DNA from: Saccharomyces mikatae IFO 1815
Taxonomy: Eukaryota > Ascomycota > Saccharomycetes > Saccharomycetales > Saccharomycetaceae
Direction: 5' to 3'
Assembly: GCF_947241705.1 (NCBI RefSeq)
Contig: NC_079261.1
Span: 372,001-436,000, forward strand
Length of the DNA stretch: 64,000 nt
The notes beneath the pieces were generated by a model. That model worked only from the letters and a program-made list of their open reading frames with translations, did no database searches and was not told where the DNA came from. Both the position numbers and the translations under genes were made by a program. The stretch's first letter is position 1, and the number at the start of each line of letters is the position of its first letter. This document shows, one piece after another, positions 49,660 through 60,468 of the stretch.

Positions 49660-50895
49660 ATGTTTTCCGTATTTAACTCACCATGTATCTTTGAGCAAAT
49701 GCCATCCTTTAGTCAGCCAACTAGTGCTCATTATTTTGATCGCAGTTCTCCAATGAGCTATTCTCCAGGATTTAAAAGAAGAAAAGCTGTAAAAGCTAAA
49801 TCAGCGCCATATAAAAGAAATGATAGAAATGATTCACAAACTTTGAAATATGAACTTGAAGAAACACCTACTGGTTGCACATTAAGCCTTTATAAGCATA
49901 TTTCCTCTGACCTTATCTCAAAGTATGTTAACGAAAAATTGGATGAACTAAGGGAGAGTCATTATAGACCAACTTACCATGTTGTTCAAGATTACTTTGG
50001 AAATCAATATTACGTTGAAGATGAAGCCGACGATAATACTTTATTAAGATCTGCATTGGAAGACCTTGATTTCAAAACTTTGGGAAAGAAAATTGCAAGG
50101 GACTTGTTTCAAGACTACGAGATAGAATTGAACCATAGAGGTGATGAGTTAAACATATTAAGCAAAAAAGATAATATCTTAAAAGATTTCTATCTAGATC
50201 AAGTATTCGAAGATGTTTTTGTAATAAGTTGTGGGGTTAATAACTTAGATGATGACTTCAAAGAAAAATATGCTCTATTGAAGATTGGCTTAGTTAAGCA
50301 TGAAAAAGAAGATGTTGCATTTAAAGCTAGCCAACCAAAGGTGTCAGTTACTGAATTCGCAAAAGAACAGCCTCAGGTTGACAATAACAACACGTCCGAA
50401 TCTTCTTCGGAAGAGGAAATGGTGGAAACAAAAGAATCGTTGACTAAAGAAGATCAAATCAAAAAGTGGATCGAAGAGGAAAGGTTGATGCAGGAAGAAA
50501 CCAGGAAATCAATGGAGAAAAAACTTGCAAAGGAAACAGAAGAAAGGCAAAAGAAAGAAAGACAAAGCAAGTTAAAAGCAAGAAAAGAATCTCTAATGCA
50601 AAAACAAAAATCCAAGAAGCTAGAAGCCAAAAAAATGCAAAACTCTAGTCCCTTAACTACTTTAAAGATTGAGGCCAGTAACCAAGAAAATACTGCCAAA
50701 GCTGATTTTACAGAAAGTGATGATGAAAGTATAAACAGCGAGTCAGACACGAATTCATATTTCTCTTTGTCAAATAATACATTAAAAAAGCATGCGTCTC
50801 CTATATTGGAGGATGTTGAGGATGAAGAAGTTGATAGATACAATGAATCATTAAGCAGATCCCCCAGAGGAAACTCTATTATTGAGGATATGTAA
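49660..50895 (+). CDS. BTN2: Btn2, stress-induced aggregate sorting and anti-prion protein
   Basis: A 411-residue cytosolic sequestrase that collects misfolded proteins and prion aggregates such as [URE3] near the nucleus; also linked to late endosome-Golgi traffic. Paralogue: CUR1. Seen: a variable N-terminus, a conserved globular part (about 100-215) including YHVVQDYFGNQYYVEDEADD, then a long charged coiled coil (about 260-335, TKEDQIKKWIEEERLMQEE) rich in Lys/Glu, and an acidic C-terminus (EDVEDEEVDRYNESLSRSP). The small-heat-shock-protein-like role is from the literature. The ATG at 49660 gives MFSVFNSPC, as in Btn2. A perfect heat shock element lies upstream. Confidence 0.94.
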   Translation: MFSVFNSPCIFEQMPSFSQPTSAHYFDRSSPMSYSPGFKRRKAVKAKSAPYKRNDRNDSQTLKYELEETPTGCTLSLYKHISSDLISKYVNEKLDELRESHYRPTYHVVQDYFGNQYYVEDEADDNTLLRSALEDLDFKTLGKKIARDLFQDYEIELNHRGDELNILSKKDNILKDFYLDQVFEDVFVISCGVNNLDDDFKEKYALLKIGLVKHEKEDVAFKASQPKVSVTEFAKEQPQVDNNNTSESSSEEEMVETKESLTKEDQIKKWIEEERLMQEETRKSMEKKLAKETEERQKKERQSKLKARKESLMQKQKSKKLEAKKMQNSSPLTTLKIEASNQENTAKADFTESDDESINSESDTNSYFSLSNNTLKKHASPILEDVEDEEVDRYNESLSRSPRGNSIIEDM

Positions 50896-51106
50896 TGAGT
50901 TTGCCTATTCTCTATATATCTTATTCTTCACAGCGTTAGATAACTAGTTATGCATTTTATATACTACTGTAATTATTGATTTTATGAATCGAAGTTTTGA
51001 TGTTCAATGGCCTAAACAGCATTTTTTTTTTACTATTTGTTTTTTTGTAAGGTAACCCAAGGCAGTAGTCGGTATCAGCAAAAAAAAACAATTACTGTAT
51101 TGGATC

Positions 51107-51424
51107 TGTTGGAATCAAAACCAACTATCGTCTCTCAGATGGTACTCATAATACTCTATACGGTGTGAGAAGATTACGAGAATGATGACAAACAGTTATC
51201 AAAGTTAGTGGCAGCTGAAATGCAAGGGTTGATAATTTAATAGGATAATGACTGACAGCGAATGAAACAAAAGAATATATTAACATATCATGTTGTAGAA
51301 GTATAGGTTCTCTTTTGCGGGTTCCTATTTCCTAGAGGAGAACTGTTAGTATATTCTACATTCATAATAAAATTATCTCAACCAGAATAAAATTCGAACA
51401 GGTATTTAAAAATTCACCTGTTTC
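51107..51424 (+). mobile_element. Old delta (Ty1/Ty2-type) solo LTR, degenerate
   Basis: Starts TGTTGGAATC and follows delta order through ACGGTGTGAGAAG, CTGAAATGCAAGGGTTGATAA and GAGGAGAACTGTTAG to about 51424. Clearly diverged and without a recognisable target duplication. It lies about 210 bp 3' of BTN2. Confidence 0.75.
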
Positions 51425-51474
51425 AAAAGTTCCTGAACCGTTTGGATAACAAAGTGCTAATATTTCGGGATACC

Positions 51475-52121
51475 TTGTTAATACTAACATTTGAAGAGTT
51501 CTGTTTTCTGTCATGGTTGAAACGGTATAACACAAGTTAGCAGTAACGACTATGTTGTAGATAAAACATTAGCAATTACTTAAAAGGGTAACTGCTAATT
51601 GAGATAATAGTGGAGTTTGATGTAATTGTTGGGATTCCATTTTTTTATAAGGCAATAATATTAGGTATGTAGATATACCAGAAGTTCTCCTCGAGGATAC
51701 AGGAATCCAATAAATGGAATCCGTAATTCTACATAATTCTATAAATACTTTCGTTGTCATTTCATATGTTGTCAGTCACTATCCTATTACATTATCAATC
51801 CTTGCGTTTCAGCTTCCACTAATTTAGATGACTATATCTCATCATTTGCGTCATCTTCTAACACCGTATATGATAGTATACTAGTAACGTAAATACTAGT
51901 TAGTAGATGATAGTTGATTTATATTACAACACTAATGACACCTGAAACGAACTCAGACGCTCTACTCAAAGCAGTAATAATAGCCAACATATATAAATAG
52001 TAGTATTCTAGGAAACTACAATGCAGAACGGATACATAGACATAAGTTTAAGTTTAGATCAGAAGTTCCACTAATACTTGGATAAGTAAAATACTTACGT
52101 AGAAATTCTCAATAGAAATAC
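51475..52121 (-). repeat. Unassigned tRNA-linked repeat, copy C (interrupted)
   Basis: The same repeat as copies A and B, in reverse orientation. It lies on both sides of a full delta LTR (51600-51931) and reaches to tRNA-Ala. The conserved core is near 51986-52020. The outer limit near 51475 is set by the end of the match to copy B and is approximate. Confidence 0.6.
51600..51931 (-). mobile_element. Full-length delta (Ty1/Ty2-type) solo LTR
   Basis: 332 bp from TGAGATAATAGTGG to ATATTACAACA with a perfect target duplication CTAAT (51595-51599 and 51932-51936). It looks whole and is close to consensus. It split an older unassigned repeat. About 190 bp from tRNA-Ala, within the usual Ty1/Ty2 targeting window. 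Confidence 0.93.
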
Positions 52122-52194
52122 GGGCGTGTGGCGTAGTCGGTAGCGCGCTCCCTTAGCATGGGAGAGGTCTCCGGTTCGATTCCGGACTCGTCCA
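52122..52194 (+). tRNA. tA(AGC): tRNA-Ala(AGC)
   Basis: A 73-nt tRNA matching the classical yeast tRNA-Ala sequence, with A box TGGCGTAGTCGG, anticodon AGC (IGC after editing) in TTAGCAT and B box GGTTCGATTCC. A long T-run follows as terminator. No intron. Confidence 0.97.
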
Positions 52195-52988
52195 ATTTTT
52201 TTTCTATTCCTCATATAAACAGGTTCTATCCGCTTGTTTCTTTTTTTGGAAATGTTTCCTCAAATGGGTAAACGGGTCCCAGTGTTGGGTATGGGTGCTG
52301 CGACAAATACGATCTGAGTTGTTTTAAAACGGAAAACAAATGAATGCCTGCCCGAAGTGGAAAAATGGTCAACATTTACCTGAGTGATGAGAAGGCATTG
52401 GAGGGCTCGTGCTGACCAAAATTTCTGTGCCGATTACTATATTCCAGAACCAGCATATCATATAAATTTTTGTTCTCATAAGCTTTTGCTCTAGCTGCCG
52501 TCACAGTACATGAACATTTCTGTACTGTATTCTTGTCCCTTTTTTTTGCCTACTACATTGCTGCATTCAAACGATATCGCTCTGCGAACCGTTTAAAATT
52601 GACTAAAAAAGGGAGACCTGCCCTCTAAGGAGTGAAAATTAGCATTGCCAAAAAAAGTTAAAAGAGGAAGGAAGGAAGAATATTAAATCGGCGTATCCTA
52701 ATACAACTATCGGTATATTTTGATTGCACAGGGCCTCTTTATATTCTTAGTAGACTAAAAAAATAATAAAATCACCTTCATTAGATTCTACGCAACTGGT
52801 AGAAGCTTGAGAGGTTCGATAAAACCATTACAATCGCTAACGCTTATCGTGAGGAATAAATAAGAAAAAACGGTGAACGAGAGAAACCAAACAAGCATAT
52901 CAAGATTATTGTTTACACTATTTCTGAAACAGTACGGCTGATATTCCAAAAACAATATCAGAAGAAGAACGAAATCAGCTAAAAAAAT
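52195..52988. other. SKN1 upstream region
   Basis: About 790 bp between tRNA-Ala and SKN1 holding the SKN1 promoter. T-rich tract near 52540; no gene or LTR seen. Confidence 0.5.
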
Positions 52989-55307
52989 ATGAGTGTGCGA
53001 AACCTCACTAACAACCGTGATATCCATAATGAAAACAGTATTGCCGAAAGTGAACACTCCTTTTATTCGTCAAATGAGCAATCAAGGCAGAATTCATCCT
53101 CAGAGCCTGCTATTGATCAACACATTAGAGGTAGCAGAAACCCTTTTCTTGGAAGTGAGGAGTTCAATGATGATTATATTATACCCAGTAAAGACGATGA
53201 GCGGCAAGAGGCTAATGAATACTCCAGTTCTTCATCAGTAAACTATAATAATGATCCAAATAGTGATACTTCTCTCCTCATCAATGAAAAAAACTCACCT
53301 GAACGAAATGGTCGAAGGATGTCTGACTATAAAGGCTATTATGCCAAGAATAATTTAACCTCCACTAATAATTTTAACAATTATAATAACAATGAATATA
53401 ACAACAATATTATAAGCGGTAGTAACGATAATAGTTTTGCATCACATTTACAACCACCGGACAAAAACTTACCGTCTCATCCCTCTTCAAACAATATGAG
53501 TACCTTTTCCAATAATAGCCTAATTAAGTCTCCACCGCCTTTTGACCGGTATCCATTAGTAGGAACAAGGCATATTTCAATGGCGCAGTCTCAATCACAA
53601 AACCTTATAAATGAAAAGAAAAGAGCGAACATGACTGGTTCTTCCTCTTCGGCTCATGATTCTTCATTATCATCTACCAATCTATACATGAGTGAACAGG
53701 ATTTTTCACCTTTTGGCGGTTATCCAGCCTCATTCTTTCCGTTAACTTTAGACGAAAAGGAAGACGACGACTACATTCATAACCCAAATGCTGAGGAAGA
53801 AGCAAAGTTAGATAAGAGGAGGTTTGTTGAAGATTTTAAACACATGGATAGAAGATCTTTCCTTGGTCTTTTGGGTATCCTAATTTTATTCATGGCTGGT
53901 ATATTTATTTTCATTGTTTTACCTGCCATTACATTTTCTGGGGTAGTCTATCACCATGAACATACCCATACAGGAAACTCTGCAGGATTTTCGCATTCAA
54001 ATACTACGTCCAAGTTATTGACTGAGTATCAATATCCTCAGCTTGCAGCTATTAGGACAGCTTTAGTTGATCCAGATACGCCCGACAGTGCCAAGACAAG
54101 GGAAGCAAAAGACGGATCTAAATGGGAATTGGTATTTTCTGACGAATTTAATGCCGAAGGTAGAACATTCTATGATGGTGATGACCAATTCTGGACAGCT
54201 CCTGATATTCACTACGATGCTACAAAGGATCTTGAATGGTATTCTCCTGACGCAGTCACAACCACTAATGGTACCTTGAAGCTAAGGATGGATGCGTTTA
54301 AAAACCACGACCTTTACTACAGATCTGGTATGGTGCAGAGTTGGAATAAGCTCTGCTTTACAGAAGGTGCTTTAGAAGTTTCCGCGAATCTGCCCAATTA
54401 TGGTCGCGTTACAGGGCTATGGCCTGGTATGTGGACCATGGGTAACTTGGGTAGACCAGGTTATTTAGCCAGTACTCAAGGTGTGTGGCCTTATTCGTAT
54501 GAATCGTGTGATGCAGGTATAACACCAAACCAAAGTTCTCCAGATGGTCTTTCTTATTTGCCGGGTCAAAAGTTGAGTGTTTGTACCTGTGATAGTGAAG
54601 ATCATCCTAATCAAGGAGTTGGGAGAGGTGCACCAGAAATAGATATTTTAGAAGGTGAGGCTGATACGATATTAGGTGTTGGTGTGGCCTCTCAATCTCT
54701 ACAAATTGCTCCATTTGATATATGGTATATGCCTGATTATGACTTCATCGAAGTTTATAATTTCACCACAACAACAATGAATACATATGCTGGTGGTCCT
54801 TTTCAACAAGCTATCTCGGCAATTTCTACTCTAAATATTACTTGGTATCAATTTGGGGAAGAAGCCGGTTATTTCCAAAAGTATGCCATTGAATATCTCA
54901 ATGATGACGATGATGGATATATTCGCTGGTTTGTAGGAGAAACACCTACTTTTACACTTTATGCTACTTCTTTGCATCCCAATGGTAATATTGACTGGAG
55001 AAGAATAAGTAAAGAGCCGATGTCAGCCATCTTAAATTTAGGTATCTCGAACAATTGGGCTTATATTGACTGGCAATATATATTTTTCCCGGTGACAATG
55101 TCAATAGATTATGTCAGGTTATACCAGCCGAAGGGTTCTACATCAATTACTTGTGACCCAGACGATTATCCGACATATGATTACATTCAAAGCCACTTAA
55201 ATGCTTATTATAACGCTAATTTAACAAGTTGGGAGCAAGCTGGGTACACTTTTCCAAAGAATATCCTAACAGGAAGTTGTAGTAGTTCAAAATTCTCACT
55301 ATCCTGA
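52989..55307 (+). CDS. SKN1: Skn1, beta-1,6-glucan biosynthesis type II membrane protein
   Basis: A 772-residue protein (paralogue KRE6) of the secretory pathway needed for cell-wall beta-1,6-glucan; also implicated in sphingolipid (MIPC) biosynthesis. Topology: a long Asn/Ser-rich cytosolic tail (1-288), one membrane anchor (about 290-315), and a lumenal GH16-like domain (about 375-740). The GH16 catalytic-type motif EIDILEGE is at 550-557. Cys residues at 507, 532 and 534 and several N-glycosylation sequons suit a lumenal fold. The Asn-rich run around 120-150 is low complexity. The ATG is at 52989. KRE6 is excluded by synteny with BTN2 and THI4. Confidence 0.94.
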   Translation: MSVRNLTNNRDIHNENSIAESEHSFYSSNEQSRQNSSSEPAIDQHIRGSRNPFLGSEEFNDDYIIPSKDDERQEANEYSSSSSVNYNNDPNSDTSLLINEKNSPERNGRRMSDYKGYYAKNNLTSTNNFNNYNNNEYNNNIISGSNDNSFASHLQPPDKNLPSHPSSNNMSTFSNNSLIKSPPPFDRYPLVGTRHISMAQSQSQNLINEKKRANMTGSSSSAHDSSLSSTNLYMSEQDFSPFGGYPASFFPLTLDEKEDDDYIHNPNAEEEAKLDKRRFVEDFKHMDRRSFLGLLGILILFMAGIFIFIVLPAITFSGVVYHHEHTHTGNSAGFSHSNTTSKLLTEYQYPQLAAIRTALVDPDTPDSAKTREAKDGSKWELVFSDEFNAEGRTFYDGDDQFWTAPDIHYDATKDLEWYSPDAVTTTNGTLKLRMDAFKNHDLYYRSGMVQSWNKLCFTEGALEVSANLPNYGRVTGLWPGMWTMGNLGRPGYLASTQGVWPYSYESCDAGITPNQSSPDGLSYLPGQKLSVCTCDSEDHPNQGVGRGAPEIDILEGEADTILGVGVASQSLQIAPFDIWYMPDYDFIEVYNFTTTTMNTYAGGPFQQAISAISTLNITWYQFGEEAGYFQKYAIEYLNDDDDGYIRWFVGETPTFTLYATSLHPNGNIDWRRISKEPMSAILNLGISNNWAYIDWQYIFFPVTMSIDYVRLYQPKGSTSITCDPDDYPTYDYIQSHLNAYYNANLTSWEQAGYTFPKNILTGSCSSSKFSLS

Positions 55308-56360
55308 GCTTGAAACTAATTCTTTAATTGGTTAGAAGCAACCATCAAAGCCTGCTTCTTGGCCCTAAAGACAGACAGTGGTTTGTTCCATGTTAGCACT
55401 ATGACTGTGGAAAGGGTTCAAAATTTGGGGGACTGGAGTAACCATGCAGATGGTCTTCCTTTGTAATATTACTATTACCGGAGTTTATATGTAGAATACG
55501 ATTTCCAGGGCTAGGCAGAAAATCTGTTGGTGTCTTATAGCGATATATCGATAGGCTAAAAGATTCTTGGATTCTTTACTGCTAGTTATGTTAAAGTTAA
55601 TAGTCTAATGAATAGTCGAGGTAGAAGTTGCTGATGAAACATTCGTGCTTTCAGATCATTAATAACATGCACATACTCTATTCTATTCTATTTTAATTAC
55701 AATTTTTTATGTTAGATTGTGTATTATGTATTAATAATGAGCTTAACTTATTGGTTTATTCTTGAACTGTTGGATATAGTGTTCCATTTATGGTGAAAAA
55801 TTATGCCTTTACTCTTTATTTGCAGTGTACCGTTATATTTACTTTTTTCTTTACCTTTTGGTATGTTTGTGACTTTTTCATCCGAGTAATTAGAATACTA
55901 ATGCCTTTCAAACAAAAAAATAGGATCAAGATAATAAATAAGAAAAAAGAACTACTTTTACCTTGCTACTCTTAGTTCTAATCCAAAAGTTTTACAATGC
56001 CCTTCTTTGAAAATTTACAAATTATAATACGATCTCCAGCAGATAACAAAATAGACCTGCAATTTTTATCAATCAATCAAAATTAACTATTTTCAAAGTT
56101 AAGGCAAGGCTTATACAGTTTCTTTTATTCCACATTAAGTATTGAATACAGCAATGACTAGTCCAATTTTCCGTACAGTACGTTTGGTATTCTTATGGGC
56201 GAAAAACCCAACTACTAATTAACTTCTAGTGTTTAGAATTCATAGTATTGTTAGAATTGCTAGAATGTTATCAAATACGGTAGTTAAAAAAAGGAAGATA
56301 ATAGTTTGAGATGTCCATGACACGATTCGAAACCTCACACAATTTAGTGCAAGCTCAAAC
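55308..56360. other. Intergenic region after SKN1
   Basis: About 1050 bp, AT-rich. It has a 61-codon ATG frame (55790-55975) with one hydrophobic stretch (about 10-35) and a Lys-rich end, and a 22-codon frame near 56155. I recognise neither. No LTR match was seen before the delta at 56361. Confidence 0.4.
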
Positions 56361-56692
56361 TGTTGGAATAAAAATCAACTATCGTCCATCAGCTAGTGGT
56401 CATACCACTAGTATATAATCATATACGGTGTTAGAAGATGACATAGGTTATGAGAAGCTGTCATCAAAGTTAGTGGAAGCTAAAACGTAAGAATTGATCA
56501 TGTAATAGGATAGTGACTGACAACATATGAAATGACAACGAAAGTATTTACAGGATTATGTGGAATTACGGATTCCATTTTTGGATTCCTATATACCTGA
56601 GGAGAACTTCTAGTGTACTTTATATACCAAATAATATTGCCTTTATAAACAATGGAATCCCAACAATTGTCTCAAAACTCACGCATCTCTCA
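56361..56692 (+). mobile_element. Full-length delta (Ty1/Ty2-type) solo LTR
   Basis: 332 bp from TGTTGGAATAAAAATCAAC to ACGCATCTCTCA with a perfect target duplication CAAAC (56356-56360 and 56693-56697). It looks whole and close to consensus. It lies about 1.7 kb from tRNA-Gly, farther than usual for Ty1. Confidence 0.94.
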
Positions 56693-57639
56693 CAAACACG
56701 AGAATTGAAGAGGACATAGGGTAAACGAAAGATCATGGGTAGGACCGAGAAAAAACAACTATGTATTATTGTGAAAAGTGGTTGATTTCTTTTTGTGAAT
56801 TTCTGAAAATTTTTAAGAAAATTTCTACCATAATCTTTATACCCAATATTAATGACGTATTTGATACAACTCCAAAACAAGCCTTCTTTGAATCCTCAAT
56901 AATTGATAAGTCAAACCACAAATTTTCTGCTGATGGGGTACTGAAAAAGCAGATTTCCTCATTCTCATTAACTGGATTCAACTGTATGGGCAACTACCAT
57001 GGAAGAAGTAGAGGATCAAATAAAAAAGTTTGCGACTTGGGCCATTAGCTATTTTCACTTCTGGCATATATAATCGTAAATTAAGTTTTTGTTATTTTGA
57101 ATAATACTACGACGTAGAGAAAAGTATGTTACAAGAATCATTAACGAGCTGAGCAGGATATTACATAATCCCTTCTCATCTTTGCATTCCTGCTCTCACA
57201 AATTTTACGTATTGAGATTAGGAAAACCAATAATCACTTTTCCAGAAGCATGGTGTTTGGGGTAAAAAATCAGTTTCCATTGAGTATTCATTGGGATAAC
57301 AAAGTATAAAAGGTGAAACTTCTTAACTGCCAAATTAAAGTATATTAAAAGAAAGATTCCTTTTTGTTATAGATGAATTCGTTAAATATTTCCCTTTTTA
57401 GAAGAACTATAAATACAATTATCCCATTTGAGCGTCCACAGTGTGAATGGAAAGGGCATATATAAATAAGATACCCTCGTTGTCAAACAAGGAAAGAACA
57501 CCCCAAATAGTTCAAATAATACTGGAATATACTCTTCCTATTTTACGTTTCTTTAAGCTTTTTTATCCCCTTATTGATATGACACTAGTGGCAGAAGAAA
57601 AAATTCGTCTTGAAGCCGAGCTTCAAAAAAAGAGAAACT
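56693..57639. other. Unexplained stretch between LTRs, possible gene relics
   Basis: About 950 bp that matches no LTR I know. On the minus strand, 56766-56993 is an open frame of 75 codons without an ATG, containing the protein-like run NLWFDLSIIEDSKKACFGVV. On the plus strand, 57373-57465 (ATG, 30 codons) and 57447-57647 (ATG, 66 codons, ending in a charged helix AEEKIRLEAELQKKRN) overlap in different frames. These could be relics of one or more small genes, or chance. Confidence 0.3.
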
Positions 57640-58292
57640 CTACCTAATAATATGATAGAGTTCTCTTCGTGGAAATAAGAGCTCACGTAAGGGAACCAAT
57701 TACTCTACATAATAATTTATTCACTTCTTCTGTTTTATACATTGTTATTCATTCATCCCATTATACGATCAATTTTGTGTTTCAGCTTCCATTAATTTCG
57801 ATGACAGCTTCTCATAACCTATGTCATCTTCTAACACTGTATATGATTATATACTAGTGGTATGACTACTAGCTGATGGACGATAGTTCTAGGAATAAGT
57901 GATTACTACTCTACATTTTTCGGTATAAATTGGTGTAGTTGATGACGAACATTTTTTAACATGATAGTAATAATGTTGGGTAAATGAATACAAACATTCT
58001 TATGGCGATATCAATTAAATTGGAGTAGGGAAATTCTAATAGTAGAGTTTACCGCAGTAGTGAGATAAAGATCTATTAATTGTCCAGAACTTAGTATATA
58101 AGAAGATGAGTTATCACCAAATTCTTATCATCAACACTCTGATTTATGTCTGAACCTTTGGGTTTAATATAACCAATCAGCGTGTGTTTTATATACCTCT
58201 CTTATATATATTAAGAAAAGAACGATTTATTCTTAATTATTACAACTTAATAAACCACTAATTATCAACTATAGTTCATTTTCATTCCAACA
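57640..58292 (-). mobile_element. Old delta LTR, 5' incomplete, split by a tau-like LTR
   Basis: Reverse-complement delta sequence with GTGTTTCAGCTTCCATTAA and TCTTCTAACACTGTATATG in order, continuing after the tau-like insert to ATTCCAACA at 58292. The left limit is uncertain. A broken and old fossil. Confidence 0.7.
57890..58272 (+). mobile_element. Tau-like (Ty4-type) solo LTR nested in a delta
   Basis: About 380 bp closely matching, in the opposite orientation, the tau-like copy at 7013-7394. The word ATAGTTC is present on both sides (57883-57889 and 58271-58277), consistent with a target duplication within the host delta. Nearly full length. Confidence 0.72.
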
Positions 58293-58299
58293 CCAAAAT

Positions 58300-58355
58300 C
58301 GTATATATTAGGATTGTCAAGACATCCCGGTATTACCAGAGCCCGTAACACAACA
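58300..58355 (+). mobile_element. 3' end of a sigma (Ty3-type) LTR
   Basis: About 55 bp matching the sigma 3' end, from TATATTAGGATTGTCAAGAC to CACAACA. It stops 15 bp before tRNA-Gly, the expected Ty3 position. The rest of this LTR is not found beside it; the delta/tau block takes its place. Confidence 0.8.
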
Positions 58356-58370
58356 TACATAACAATTAAG

Positions 58371-58442
58371 GGGCGGTTAGTGTAGTGGTTATCATCCCAC
58401 CCTTCCAAGGTGGGGACACGGGTTCGATTCTCGTACCGCTCA
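58371..58442 (+). tRNA. tG(UCC): tRNA-Gly(TCC)
   Basis: A 72-nt tRNA with acceptor GGGCGGT pairing with ACCGCTC, A box TAGTGTAGTGG, anticodon TCC in CTTCCAA and B box GGTTCGATTC. No intron. A short T-run follows. Confidence 0.97.
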
Positions 58443-60109
<1,667 letters not shown>

Positions 60110-60378
60110 TCTTTTTAAACAGGTACGCTTTTATGATTTATACAGTTTGTATACTTGCTATCTATATACTGAATCCTCGCTGATAACATGTCATTTTCTT
60201 TTATACATCTTCGCTCATTCCTAAAGTTCATATTGATATCAAACACTTATGAAATCATAACTTTGGATTATTCCTGCTATTCTTTTGTACGTCTCAAAAT
60301 ATCATCATTTCTGTCATTTCGTGCGTCGGGTAACATAATATATGATTTCCAAAAAAGATGGAAAAAAGAGAGAAATTC

Positions 60379-60419
60379 TGAAAATTTTTGAGCCAAGCTC
60401 ATCTCATCTCATCTCATCG
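60379..60419 (+). promoter_or_regulatory. RRPE and PAC-like elements of ENP2
   Basis: TGAAAATTTTT at 60379 is an RRPE, and CTCATCG at 60413, at the end of four tandem CTCAT units, is PAC-like. They lie 50-90 bp upstream of the ENP2 ATG at 60469, closely spaced as in other ribosome-biogenesis promoters. Their position also argues against translation starting further upstream. Confidence 0.75.
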
Positions 60420-60468
60420 TTATTACATCAAGTACAGTAATAATAAAGATCTTCGAAAAAGACACATT

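Noticed and set aside
60388-60468. 27-codon N-terminal extension of ENP2
   Set aside because: It begins at TTG and covers the RRPE/PAC promoter words; the ATG at 60469 gives exactly the known length.
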